NCBI RefSeq assembly: GCF_001458775.1
Contig: NZ_CZPZ01000018.1
Span: 1 to 36,484 of the forward strand
Source: Candidatus Nitrospira nitrificans
GTDB lineage: Bacteria; Nitrospirota; Nitrospiria; Nitrospirales; Nitrospiraceae
Length of the DNA: 36,484 bases
Direction of reading: 5' to 3'
Below the pieces are notes generated by a model that was given only the letters and a program-made list of their open reading frames with translations, did no database searches and was not told the origin of the DNA. How positions within the stretch are numbered: position 1 is the first letter of the stretch; each line of letters begins with the position of its first letter. The translations under genes and the position numbers were made by a program. Positions 1 through 7,568 of the stretch are shown here, piece by piece.

Positions 1-59
1 TATGGCTAAGCCCTCAATTACTGATCGCTATTGACGGTAGACATGTGCGATCCTGTGGG

Positions 60-464
60 ATGAGATGCTCAACAGATTTGCGCCAACGGGTTGTGGAGTT
101 TGTTCGCGGTGGAGGCAGCAAGGCCGAAGCGGCTCGGCGGTTCAAGGTCGGTGAGGCGAGCGTGTACCGCTGGCTCAAGCCTGGCGGCCTGACGTACCAG
201 CGTCCCGGCCCTCGCCGGGCCCGCAAGCTGGATTGGGAGCAGTTACGTCGGCATGTGGAGGCACAGCCCGATCAGACTCAAGCGGAACGGGCGCGGCAGT
301 TCCAGGTCTCGCGGCACTGTATCTGGAACGCGCTGCGAAAATTGGGGGTGACCCGTAAAAAAAAGACTGGGCTATTCCGAACGCGACCCGCTCCGACGAA
401 AACAGTTCCTCCGCCTTCGCGAGCGGTTCGTGCGCCGTGGCAAACACCCCGTGTACATCGATGA
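60..464 (+). CDS. IS630 transposase N-terminal frame (orfA)
   Basis: This is the DNA-binding half of an IS630-family transposase. A helix-turn-helix region is visible in the first ~50 residues (SKAEAARRFKVGEASVYRWL), with a second one near QAERARQFQVSRHCIWNAL. The ATG at 60 is preferred because the protein then begins MRCSTDLRQRVVEF, typical of the family; an in-frame GTG lies at 45. The true transposase frame is left at the A8 run (357-364). Residues after TRKKK are out of the conserved frame and look like nonsense. A single full transposase therefore needs a shift into the downstream frame. Confidence 0.85.
   Translation: MRCSTDLRQRVVEFVRGGGSKAEAARRFKVGEASVYRWLKPGGLTYQRPGPRRARKLDWEQLRRHVEAQPDQTQAERARQFQVSRHCIWNALRKLGVTRKKKTGLFRTRPAPTKTVPPPSRAVRAPWQTPRVHR
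357..364 (+). other. A8 slippery run joining the two transposase frames
   Basis: Eight consecutive A residues lie where the conserved transposase sequence leaves the first frame (TRKKK) and resumes in the +1 frame (KKRLGYSERDPLRRKQF). Both IS copies carry the same eight A residues, so this is unlikely to be a sequencing error in one copy. Transcriptional slippage losing one A or gaining two, or ribosomal frameshifting, would produce the full-length enzyme. This is inferred from the frame geometry only. Confidence 0.6.
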
Positions 465-888
465 ATGCGGGTTTGTGTCTTCGACGGCGCGGCGGCATGG
501 ATATGCGCCCAAAGGCCAGCGTGTGGACGGCCTGGTTTCCGGGCATCGACGGCCCCGCACGTCGCTCATCGCCGCTCGCATGGATGGGCGACTCGCCGAA
601 CCCTGTCTATTCGAAGGCACCTGCGATACAACCGTCTTCAACGCCTGGCTGAAGACGCGGCTGTGCCCGCGTCTGAACGTCCACCATCTCGTGATCATGG
701 ACAACGCCGCATTTCATACCGCACCCGAAACAGCGCAGCTCATCGCAGCGACTGGCGCGACCCTGCTGTTTCTCGCGCCCTATTCTCCCGACCTCAATCC
801 CATCGAGCATGACTTCGCCGCTCTCAAGAAGCGCCGCGAGTATCAGGACCAGACCACCCTCGACGACATCGTGAGAGGCTATCAATGA
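430..888 (+). CDS. IS630 transposase catalytic frame (orfB, DDE)
   Basis: This is the catalytic half of the IS630 transposase, an RNase-H-fold DDE enzyme that cuts and rejoins DNA at TA. The first Asp lies in YIDECGF. The second lies in HHLVIMDNAAFH, and the terminal acidic residue lies in the signature YSPDLNPIEHDFAALK. The frame is open well upstream of the nominal GTG at 430, back to the A8 run. It is therefore probably translated as part of a fusion with the upstream frame rather than independently. The stop lies just inside the right inverted repeat. Confidence 0.88.
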   Translation: MRRGKHPVYIDECGFVSSTARRHGYAPKGQRVDGLVSGHRRPRTSLIAARMDGRLAEPCLFEGTCDTTVFNAWLKTRLCPRLNVHHLVIMDNAAFHTAPETAQLIAATGATLLFLAPYSPDLNPIEHDFAALKKRREYQDQTTLDDIVRGYQ

Positions 889-905
889 TTGTGGGCTTAG
901 CTATA

Positions 906-1868
906 ACCGCCATGCCGAATTGGACGGACCGGATGCCGTTGCGGGGGGCGCCGCTCCTATTATTATTCCTGTTGTGGCTGGGGGGACGGCTCCTGATGGC
1001 TTTCCCATGGGCTGGAGCGGCGACAGCCGCCGTTGTGGACGGAGCCTTTTTGGTTCTCTTAGCGACCTATATCTGGCGAGAGATTGTAATAGCCGGTAGC
1101 TGGGACCGAACGCCGATCGGCATATTGGTCGGCTTGTATGCTTGTGCCAATATGTTTTTCCACGAGGCGGCGTTGCGTGGCGCGCCCACGGACTTCCCAG
1201 AGCGCTTCGCGCTGTCGGTCATGACGCTGATGTTGACCATCATCGGCGGACGCCTCACACCCACCTTTACCCGTGAGTTTTTGGCGGACAGGAACATTGC
1301 AAAGCTGCCGGCAGTGTTTTCTCCGGTGGATGGCGTCGCGATTGTCTCGGTCCTCGTGGGAGTCATCGCGTGGGTTCTCCAACCGGAGAGCGCGTGGGCA
1401 GGAGTCATGTTGATGGTAGCCGGCATGGCAAGTGTGGCGCGCCTAGTGCGTTGGGGAGGGTGGCGGACCTGGCGCGAACCGCTCGTGCTGGTCCTGCATG
1501 TAGGCTATCTTTGGGTTGGGCTGTATTTACTGGCTCTCGGCGCGTCGATTCTAGGATTTGGGTTCACGACGGCGAATGCGGTTCATGTCCTCACCACCGG
1601 CGCGATGGGTACGATGACACTCGCGGTGATGACCCGTGCGAGCCTCGGCCACACAGGGCGGCCCCGGCATGCCGGCCGGCTCACCGTGGCCATGTACGTT
1701 CTGATCAATGTCGGGGCGCTTCTGCGAATCCTTGCTCCGAATCCCGATGTCCCCACAGCCCTGACTCATGCGATGCTCGGCCTGTCGGCACTGGGGTGGG
1801 GTGGGGCGTACCTGCTCTTTGCGCTGCACTATGGACGATACCTGATCCGTCCGAGTCTCGATGAATAG
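906..1868 (+). pseudogene. nnrS: NnrS-family membrane protein, 5' part removed by IS630
   Basis: The 3' part of an NnrS-type gene is present, encoding a haem- and copper-containing integral membrane protein linked in other bacteria to nitric-oxide stress and denitrification. The family-typical segment TAMPNWTDRMPLRG starts right at the IS junction. About nine hydrophobic segments follow, with NnrS-like motifs such as GGRLTPTFTREFL and HVLTTGAMGTMTLAVMTRASLGHTGR. The reading frame is open to the stop at 1868 and shows no decay. An ATG within the IS right end (885) could start a short product, but the N-terminal membrane segments would be missing. The rest of the gene should lie left of base 1. 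I cannot tell whether the C-terminal remnant is expressed. Confidence 0.85.
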
Positions 1869-1933
1869 GGACTTCATGCGGATAATAACCGGGATCCTCG
1901 AAAAGAGGTTTCGGACAGACAAGTGGCGTCCCA

Positions 1934-1961
1934 TTGACCAGTGCGGTATGATGAGTATCTA
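1934..1961 (+). promoter_or_regulatory. Candidate sigma-70 promoter for ssrA
   Basis: TTGACC at 1934-1939 and TATCTA at 1956-1961 are separated by 16 bp, close to -35/-10 consensus. They lie about 100 bp upstream of the mature tmRNA 5' end, so a short precursor leader would be removed by processing. No other plausible promoter was noticed in the gap. Confidence 0.4.
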
Positions 1962-1983
1962 GAATGTACGTCGTTCGGTGAAA

Positions 1984-2029
1984 CGTGAAGCATATCTCGC
2001 AGGAAGTTCGTCCTATTTCGCGCTTCACG
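1984..2029. repeat. CGTGAAGC/GCTTCACG inverted-repeat element
   Basis: An 8-bp perfect inverted repeat, CGTGAAGC at 1984-1991 and GCTTCACG at 2022-2029, lies in the leader region before tmRNA. The same arm sequences recur at 22184-22281, which suggests a dispersed intergenic repeat family rather than a terminator; no T run follows. Confidence 0.45.
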
Positions 2030-2064
2030 AATGACGAGAGGACGCTTCAGCACATACAAAGAAA

Positions 2065-2412
2065 GGGGGCGACCGGTTTCGACGGGGATACTGAGGTCAC
2101 TGTCGCATGTCGAGCTCTCGGGGACTCGTAACCCTCCGGGAAAATGCAACTGCCAATCAAGAACTGGCACTCGCAGCTTAATTAACTGCGACGTTCTTCC
2201 ATCTGATGCCCGCGGGGGTGGAAGAGCGCGATGCAGCGGGCTGGTCCAAGGCTGGTGCTCAGCGGCTGAGGACGAGAACTTTCTGGGCTAGTGGCTGTTC
2301 TAAGCCGGTCGACAGGCGTGGATGGCCGCGAAACTTAAATTGTCGGCTACACATGTAGACACAGTGCACTGACGATCTTCGGACAGGGGTTCAACTCCCC
2401 TCGCCTCCACCA
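2065..2412 (+). ncRNA. ssrA: Transfer-messenger RNA (tmRNA)
   Basis: tmRNA rescues stalled ribosomes and tags the truncated protein for proteolysis together with SmpB. The 5' end GGGGGCGA pairs with TCGCCTCC near the 3' end, followed by A and an encoded CCA at 2410-2412. The tRNA-like T arm GGTTCAACTCCCC and the 5' hallmark CCGGTTTCGACGGGG are both present. The mRNA-like segment starts with the GCA resume codon at 2146 and encodes ATANQELALAA, then TAA at 2179, ending with the near-universal ALAA. At 348 nt it is a normal one-piece tmRNA. The tag frame is chosen because only it ends in LAA. Confidence 0.97.
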
Positions 2413-2430
2413 TACCAACCTTCGGTTGAG

Positions 2431-2471
2431 CCGGCGCCTCTTTATCGCTGTATCGTGATTGAGGGCGCCGG
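2431..2471 (+). repeat. Palindromic repeat A downstream of tmRNA
   Basis: CCGGCGCC (2431-2438) pairs with GGCGCCGG (2464-2471), enclosing a loop that contains TTTATCGCTGTATCGTGATT. A related element lies at 2526-2566, where the loop matches at 16 of 20 positions while the stem has changed but still pairs. It could assist transcript ending of ssrA, but the T-rich stretch (TTTCTTTTTCTTC) starts about 17 bp after the stem, so a simple intrinsic terminator is not clear. Confidence 0.45.
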
Positions 2472-2525
2472 ATAAAATTCTCCAGTGTTTCTTTTTCTTC
2501 ATGTGACGCCGCATGTCGTGCGTGT

Positions 2526-2566
2526 CGCCGGCTTCTTGATCGCCATATCGTCATTGAGGCTGGCGG
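2526..2566 (+). repeat. Palindromic repeat B downstream of tmRNA
   Basis: CGCCGGCTTC pairs with GAGGCTGGCG, with two G-U pairs in RNA, around the loop TTGATCGCCATATCGTCATT. It is the second copy of the element at 2431-2471. Conservation of the unpaired loop with drift in the stem is unusual for a plain terminator. Confidence 0.4.
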
Positions 2567-2737
2567 AGAGAGTTTTCAACCTCGCTATAGTTAACTCTTC
2601 GGTTGACCCGCAGGCACTGTTTTGTTTTATCGAATTGATGCCCGCGGGTAAACGCCTCTAGTACCGGGTTTCTCGACATGCCATCGAATACGCGCCTGGT
2701 ACCGGCCTCATCGGAGAGAGTCCGAATGAGAAGCGCT

Positions 2738-3214
2738 TTATTTGGAAATCGGAAGGATGGCGCCACCGACGAGAAGAACGTAACCGGTGTTATAGAAGAC
2801 ATGCAGAGCGATGGAGGGGTACAGGGATCCAAAGCGCTCTCGTATGAAGCCGAAACAGAGAGAAGGAGCAAACACGAGTAAAGACCATGGGATGGAATGG
2901 CAGGCCAGATGGGCCAATACGAATAGCAGAGACACCACGAGGTTGGCCATGGATAGGCCGATCCATGTTTTCCGTCCCCACCTGGTTTGCAGGACCTGTC
3001 CTTGAATGACGCCGCGGAACAGCAACTCTTCGAACAGAGGTTGCCACAGGGCGACGGAGAGAAATGCCGCTGACCATATGGCATGCCAAGGCTGCGGTTG
3101 AGGCGCAAAGAACCGGATCATGGCAAGCCATGCCAGCGGACCAAGAGCCGACAACAAGAGAAATACAGAGTCCCGATGAAAGGGGAAATGATGTTGAAGG
3201 CCCAGGAGCGCCAT
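2738..3214 (-). CDS. mrtJ: CPBP/glutamic-type intramembrane protease, MrtJ-like
   Basis: This is a multi-pass inner-membrane protease of the CPBP (CAAX-like, glutamic) family. All three signature motifs are visible: FEELLFRG with paired Glu62-Glu63 and Arg67, FVLAH with His102, and HVFYN with His138/Asn142. Four or five hydrophobic segments span the 158 residues. It follows directly after an S8 protease whose C terminus has a JDVT-CTERM-like sorting tail. NCBI protein-family work describes a CPBP protease (MrtJ) dedicated to such tails, so the inferred job is to cut that tail at the membrane. The start is uncertain: ATG at 3214 lacks a strong ribosome site, and the frame is open further upstream, including GTG at 3337 just before the S8 stop. 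A longer N terminus is possible. The name rests on motifs plus neighbourhood. Confidence 0.75.
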   Translation of the reverse strand: MALLGLQHHFPFHRDSVFLLLSALGPLAWLAMIRFFAPQPQPWHAIWSAAFLSVALWQPLFEELLFRGVIQGQVLQTRWGRKTWIGLSMANLVVSLLFVLAHLACHSIPWSLLVFAPSLCFGFIRERFGSLYPSIALHVFYNTGYVLLVGGAILPISK

Positions 3215-3318
3215 GACTTGGCCTGAGCCCCTGGGTCGCGGGAAGACACCGGAGAGGAAGCCTTGGGCGGGATCCAAGTTCCGTTGGGACGATATTTCTC
3301 GCGCTCCGAAGTTCAAGC

Positions 3319-5631
3319 TCAATGGCGCCTTGCCCTCCACAATAAGACAATCAGAGACATGAAAAACATGGCGGGTAATAACAGATCTCCGGTTGCGCCG
3401 GGGGCGAGCGTACAGCCTCCTCCGCCCGCGCTCGCTGCCGGCGGGGGTGGCGCGATGTCGAATGTCGCAGTGACAGTCGCGTCTTGAGTAAGCGAGCAGG
3501 GGCCGGTTCCTGTGCAATCTCCGCTCCATCCTCCGAAGATGGACCCGCTATCGGGTGTTGCGGAAAGGTTGACAGTGCCGCCTTGAGGGAACTCTCCATT
3601 GCATGTCGCTCCGCAATTGATCCCAGAGGACGTGGATGTCACCGTGCCGGTGCCGGCACCGGCCTTGGCGACGGTGACGGTGAAATTCGCCGCCACGCTG
3701 GCCAATGCGGCGCGGGCATTGATACGGCCACCGGTCGACACTTTTCCACTCAATGCCGCCTTCCGATCTACCGTGTTCAGGATTGAGTTCCTCAGTTGGG
3801 TTACGGTGAGGTTCGGATTAACCGAGAGCAGCAATCCAGCGAGTCCTGCCACATGAGGGGTGGCCATCGAAGTGCCCTGAAAAAACTGATAGTCCGTGAT
3901 TCCCGACGGCGGGCCTGACACGCAGGCGATGCGGACATTGTCCAAATACGCGCCATCGAAGACCTGGCTTTCGTTTGACATGAATCGAAAGCGAAAGCGT
4001 GAGTCAGCCATGCCATCGGCGATGTCTCCCCAGGTGATGGGAACGAATTGGGCATTGCTGCTTCCTGAGAGTCCGTTCATGATCTGCCAACTGGTCCCGC
4101 TGTCTCTGGATATTTCTATAAGAACTCCGTCGGTATCCAGCTCGGTTTGCAGGCGAACGCGGCTGTCCAATCGGCAGCCTCTCTGTCCCGTGGTACTGAA
4201 CACCGGCCCCATCGCGAAGGAATCGGTGTCGTTCTGATAGCTTCCGGTCGGGCTGTCGGTCAGACTGTTCGGTTGACTGAATGACGTGGAATTGGTGAAT
4301 CCCCAGGTGCCGGTGGTTCCCCCGAAGACGTATCCGAGTCCGGTCGGACCGGAGTCATAGTTATGAAAAAGGACAGTCGTCATGTTCGATGTGGGCCTTG
4401 TGCTGTTGATGTGGACTCCCGGCGCAGCCACCTGGACGGTCGTGGACCCAAAATTCGAGAAGGTCGCCAATTGATCATGTTGGTCGGTGGCCGCTACCGC
4501 GATCACGTTGGCCAGCGCGGCCTTCTGGTGTCCGGCACACACTGAGGGAGCGCTGAAATTGGAAGGAAAGTTCGGCGTGTTATCGTTGTCGTCGCCGATC
4601 CCATCATCTCCACCGTTGCCTGCCGCGGCAACAAAAAGCACCCCCGCCGCATTCGCGGCATTCACCGCATCATAGAAGGCCAGGCTGCATTCAGGTCCGA
4701 TAAAGCTCGCGTTAATCACGCGCGCGCCTTTAGCAATAGCATAGTGGATTGCGCTGATGATGGCGGTGGTGGATAAGGATCGGTCCACCCCTCCGGCTTT
4801 CAACGCCATTAGCTTTGCGGTCCACATGACCCCTGTGATTCCGGTTCCGTTGTTCCCGGCTCCCGCGATGGTCCCTGCGACGTGGGTGCCATGTCCCTCG
4901 TTCCCTCCGAGATTGAGATCGACAGGGTCCATCGGGTCACTGTCGTTCATGTGAAAATCCCACCCCCGCACATCGTCGACCAATCCATTTCCATCGTCAT
5001 CCACGCCATTTCCGTCAATCTCTCCAGGATTCGTCCAGATATTGGGGGCGAGATCCGGATGGTCGTAGGCAATGCCGGAGTCAATGACGGCGATAATCAC
5101 GTTCGAACTTCCCGTACTGATATCCCAGGCTTCAGGCGCGTCAATATCGGCATCTGCCCTTCCCGCCGTTCCGTTCACGGCTTGGCCTGTGTTATGGAGA
5201 CCCCATAATGTGCCGAACTGCGCATCAGTGGGAATGGCTTGCAGCGAGTAGAGATAGTTTGGCTCGGCATATTCAACGGTGGGGTTACTTCGGTACTTCA
5301 AGACCGCGTCCTCCACCGACAACGCGCTTTCCAGTTTGTACCGGTGCACCACCGCGGAATTCACCGAGAGCGCTCTGAGTTCTTTGGCGCGCATATCGGC
5401 ATTCAACGACTTGATTCCCGATAAGGATGCCTCATCCCTGAACTTGACGAGCACCTCCCCTGGGACATAGTGCGCAGGGCGACGTATGTCTCCTGATAAC
5501 GCCGTCATTCCACCGGATGTCTGTTTTTGTTTCGCATGAACCAAGCGATCTCCGAGCATAAGTTCTGACAATGCGACCACGGCCGCAGTGATACTTACAA
5601 TGGCCCCGACCCAACAGAGCACAATTTTCAT
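3319..5631 (-). CDS. Secreted S8 subtilisin-like protease with JDVT-CTERM-like tail
   Basis: This is a 770-residue serine protease, numbered from ATG 5631. Order: signal/TM segment at 3-25; Inhibitor-I9-like prodomain around 55-130 (PGEVLVKF, VEYAEPNYLY); S8 catalytic domain with Asp184 (AVIDSG), His250 (GHGTHVAGT), oxyanion Asn339 (AAAGNGG) and Ser588 (GTSMATPHVAG). A beta-rich insert, roughly 420-570, sits between Asn339 and Ser588. A Gly/Cys-rich repeat of the InlB-B/Flg_new type follows (about 650-726), then a Pro linker. The last 37 residues are GGGGCTLAP with Cys740, then DLLLP, a hydrophobic helix and RARRH, which matches the JDVT-CTERM layout. The start was chosen at 5631 because it follows the upstream stop by 4 bp; an in-frame ATG at 5673 would overlap. 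It forms one leftward unit with the prodomain protein upstream and the CPBP protease downstream. The substrate is unknown. Confidence 0.9.
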   Translation of the reverse strand: MKIVLCWVGAIVSITAAVVALSELMLGDRLVHAKQKQTSGGMTALSGDIRRPAHYVPGEVLVKFRDEASLSGIKSLNADMRAKELRALSVNSAVVHRYKLESALSVEDAVLKYRSNPTVEYAEPNYLYSLQAIPTDAQFGTLWGLHNTGQAVNGTAGRADADIDAPEAWDISTGSSNVIIAVIDSGIAYDHPDLAPNIWTNPGEIDGNGVDDDGNGLVDDVRGWDFHMNDSDPMDPVDLNLGGNEGHGTHVAGTIAGAGNNGTGITGVMWTAKLMALKAGGVDRSLSTTAIISAIHYAIAKGARVINASFIGPECSLAFYDAVNAANAAGVLFVAAAGNGGDDGIGDDNDNTPNFPSNFSAPSVCAGHQKAALANVIAVAATDQHDQLATFSNFGSTTVQVAAPGVHINSTRPTSNMTTVLFHNYDSGPTGLGYVFGGTTGTWGFTNSTSFSQPNSLTDSPTGSYQNDTDSFAMGPVFSTTGQRGCRLDSRVRLQTELDTDGVLIEISRDSGTSWQIMNGLSGSSNAQFVPITWGDIADGMADSRFRFRFMSNESQVFDGAYLDNVRIACVSGPPSGITDYQFFQGTSMATPHVAGLAGLLLSVNPNLTVTQLRNSILNTVDRKAALSGKVSTGGRINARAALASVAANFTVTVAKAGAGTGTVTSTSSGINCGATCNGEFPQGGTVNLSATPDSGSIFGGWSGDCTGTGPCSLTQDATVTATFDIAPPPPAASAGGGGCTLAPGATGDLLLPAMFFMSLIVLLWRARRH

Positions 5632-5635
5632 CACA

Positions 5636-6022
5636 CTACTTCTGTGTTTCGTACCGATAATTGGACTCTGCATACTCGACCTCCGGATATGAAGCGAATT
5701 GGGCGATCACGGATTCAACCGACCGGTCGTGCAAGATTCTGACGTGATACAGACGCCCTCGCTGGATTTCGGTAATCACCTCGGTTCGACTCTCCGTTAG
5801 AAGCGACATGATCCGCTCTTGTGAAATCCCATCCTTGAATTTGACCAACACTTCATACGGGGCGAACCGTTTTGCGGGAGGTTTCGTAGGTCGTGCGAAG
5901 GTATGTGGTTCTGTCAGATGTTGGTTTGTTGCATCACAGGATACGGACAACCAAACAGCCGACACACACATCGTGAGCGTCAGAAGTTGTGTCATGCGAG
6001 AGGGAGCGGGCAAGCAAGTCAT
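5636..6022 (-). CDS. Free-standing subtilase prodomain (I9-like) exported protein
   Basis: This 128-residue protein has a hydrophobic export signal (about residues 11-30). A Cys follows in WLSVSC, which might be a non-canonical lipobox. The rest is a domain alike to the prodomain of the neighbouring S8 protease: YEVLVKFKDGISQ and EVEYAESNYRYE correspond to GEVLVKFRDEASL and TVEYAEPNYLYS there. Such domains fold the protease and inhibit it in trans. Here it has no catalytic domain, so it is probably a dedicated chaperone or inhibitor of the S8 enzyme, possibly lipid-anchored. It is translated 4 bp upstream of the protease. An ATG at 5995 is an alternative start. Role inferred; similarity seen directly. 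Confidence 0.75.
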   Translation of the reverse strand: MTCLPAPSRMTQLLTLTMCVSAVWLSVSCDATNQHLTEPHTFARPTKPPAKRFAPYEVLVKFKDGISQERIMSLLTESRTEVITEIQRGRLYHVRILHDRSVESVIAQFASYPEVEYAESNYRYETQK

Positions 6023-7003
6023 CGCGTTCTCTGTCGCTAGCGGGGGCTATCACATCGGCCGATCCGATCGGATCGATTACATGTAATGGAACGAGTGGTA
6101 ATTCATCCATCCCTCTTACGAGGGAGAAAGCTGGTATTGAAAAGATTACTGATCGACGAATGTGTGAAGCAAGGAATTATTTCTCGATCGATGGTCCGGG
6201 TAAACCGAGTGTGTGTCGGCGCACATCATCTCGGCTTGGGGAAACCGTTCCAGATATCGTTGCTTGTTCTCGTTATGCGGTGGTGCATCGGGCGAAAGCT
6301 GAGTTGCCTCGCCTGGAAGATTCATGCGTTTCAACGCGAGTGGATTCTGCAGATGTACGGCATTCAGCGCCAGTCGGCTGAGGAGTAGAACGGTTGCGTC
6401 AGTTCGGCCTGAACACAGAGGGTACGTGCGATCCAAATGGTCGTACATTTCGCATCGTGAGCAGCACGGTCGTGCGAACATCTTGCATCAATGCGGACCA
6501 CGTCCCGAACATTCTCACTGATCAACGCGGTTGCCATCGTTCACTTTTCTCTAGGGCAGGGGAAATGACATCCGACATCTGCGATGCGTTCATCAACACG
6601 ATACCATTCGTTTCAGGCGATCGCCGGATGATGACTGTCGACCAAGGAATTCACCATACCACTTGACTGACTGCGCCGCGAAGCCTATCGTACCCTTGTG
6701 GGGGGAGTTAACGCCCCGAGGGAATATGGTTCATCAGGGGATCGAGCGCGAGGACGGTGTGCAGGACCAGCTTGTACTGGGAAGCCTAAACTCCTCCCAA
6801 GATCTCCGCCGTACCTAATCGTCCTCGGTTAGGTGCGTGCTCCTCCCACCTTAACCTTCACTCCTTCTTTTCATCCTCAACCCTGACCACCTTTTGGTTT
6901 TTGACTGAGAGCCGGCCGTGCGTCGAGCATCCGGCATAAGGGGGACCGCCTGCTATACTTTGGTCAATTGCCGCATCATTGAGGCACTGAGGTGTTCCAC
7001 AAC
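6023..7003. other. About 1 kb without a recognisable gene
   Basis: Short open frames exist on both strands (for example 6394-6666 and 6086-6388 on plus) but none shows family motifs, a convincing ribosome site or domain-like composition. An 8-bp hairpin with core ACCTAA/TTAGGT lies at 6811-6836. A TATACT box near 6953 could be a -10 for the downstream DUF4124 gene, but no matching -35 was seen. It may be a graveyard of decayed coding sequence. Confidence 0.5.
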
Positions 7004-7558
7004 ATGAAAGTCCTTATCCTGAGCCTAGTCAGCGGTCTCTTTTTGTGGCCGATGGTCGGGTCGGCGGAACTCTATAAATGGACCGATGAGCAGGGCAATT
7101 TTCATATTACCGATACCCCTCCTCCCGGGGCCAAAAAAGAGTCGACTACGCTCGTGGTTCCAGCTCCTCACTCCATCTTATCGAAGAAGGCCACAGTCCG
7201 GACGACCCCGCTCGGGCAACCCCAAGCAGAGGTTCAGCCGGTACCTGGTCCCTTAGTCCCTTCTCCCGCATACGAAGAAGTTCCAACTCAACGTCCGACG
7301 GAAGGGTTGAGTCCGAGCCAAGCAACGCTGACGAGTTCATGGCACATCTTCGACAGTACCCAGATGGATGCCAAAGCGTCCGTTCAGCGGTGGAAAGATG
7401 AACGGGGCCTTGACCATCTTGTTGATGTCTTGCCGGCGACTCCGGGTCACCCGGAAGCTGCTTCAAAGTTGGAAGACCTTGCTGCCCCGCACTCTACCCA
7501 TAGGGCCAAGGCCCGGGCGACCGGTGTATCTCGTCCTCGCCATCAAGCGGCTGAATGA
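7004..7558 (+). CDS. DUF4124-domain exported protein
   Basis: This 184-residue protein begins with a signal peptide (MKVLILSLVSGLFLWPMVGSAE). The DUF4124 motif follows directly: ELYKWTDEQGNFHITDTPPP. A Pro/Thr-rich linker comes next, then a second, weaker DUF4124-like stretch near the C terminus (VQRWKDERGLDHLVDVLP). The ATG at 7004 is preferred over the in-frame GTG at 6992 because GAGGTG at 6988-6993 then acts as the ribosome site. The function of DUF4124 is not established; proteins with it are periplasmic or envelope-associated. A WD40 protein gene starts 10 bp after its stop, so the two are probably cotranscribed. Confidence 0.85.
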   Translation: MKVLILSLVSGLFLWPMVGSAELYKWTDEQGNFHITDTPPPGAKKESTTLVVPAPHSILSKKATVRTTPLGQPQAEVQPVPGPLVPSPAYEEVPTQRPTEGLSPSQATLTSSWHIFDSTQMDAKASVQRWKDERGLDHLVDVLPATPGHPEAASKLEDLAAPHSTHRAKARATGVSRPRHQAAE

Positions 7559-7568
7559 AGCGACGACC

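Larger units (their letters stand above)
3..903 (+). mobile_element. IS630-family insertion sequence, copy 1
   Basis: This 901-bp element is bounded by imperfect terminal inverted repeats that share the core GCTAAGCCC. It is flanked by TA dinucleotides at 1-2 and 904-905, the target duplication expected of IS630/Tc1-mariner elements. It carries a two-frame transposase. A copy in the opposite orientation lies at 11353-12253, and every reading frame of the two copies translates identically, so transposition was recent. Here the element has cut an NnrS-type gene whose 3' part continues at 906. The left flank beyond base 1 is outside the window. Confidence 0.93.

Noticed and set aside
357-364. 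Frameshift in the transposase as a sequencing error or dead element
   Set aside because: Both copies carry the same A8 and identical sequence, and the element has transposed recently.
2300-2554. A minus frame over the 3' half of tmRNA with GVEPLSEDRQ-like text
   Set aside because: Such text is the usual false translation opposite tRNA-like 3' ends; the tmRNA is certain.
6086-6666. Short plus frames in the gap before the DUF4124 gene
   Set aside because: No family likeness, irregular composition, no ribosome sites; treated as non-coding or decayed.
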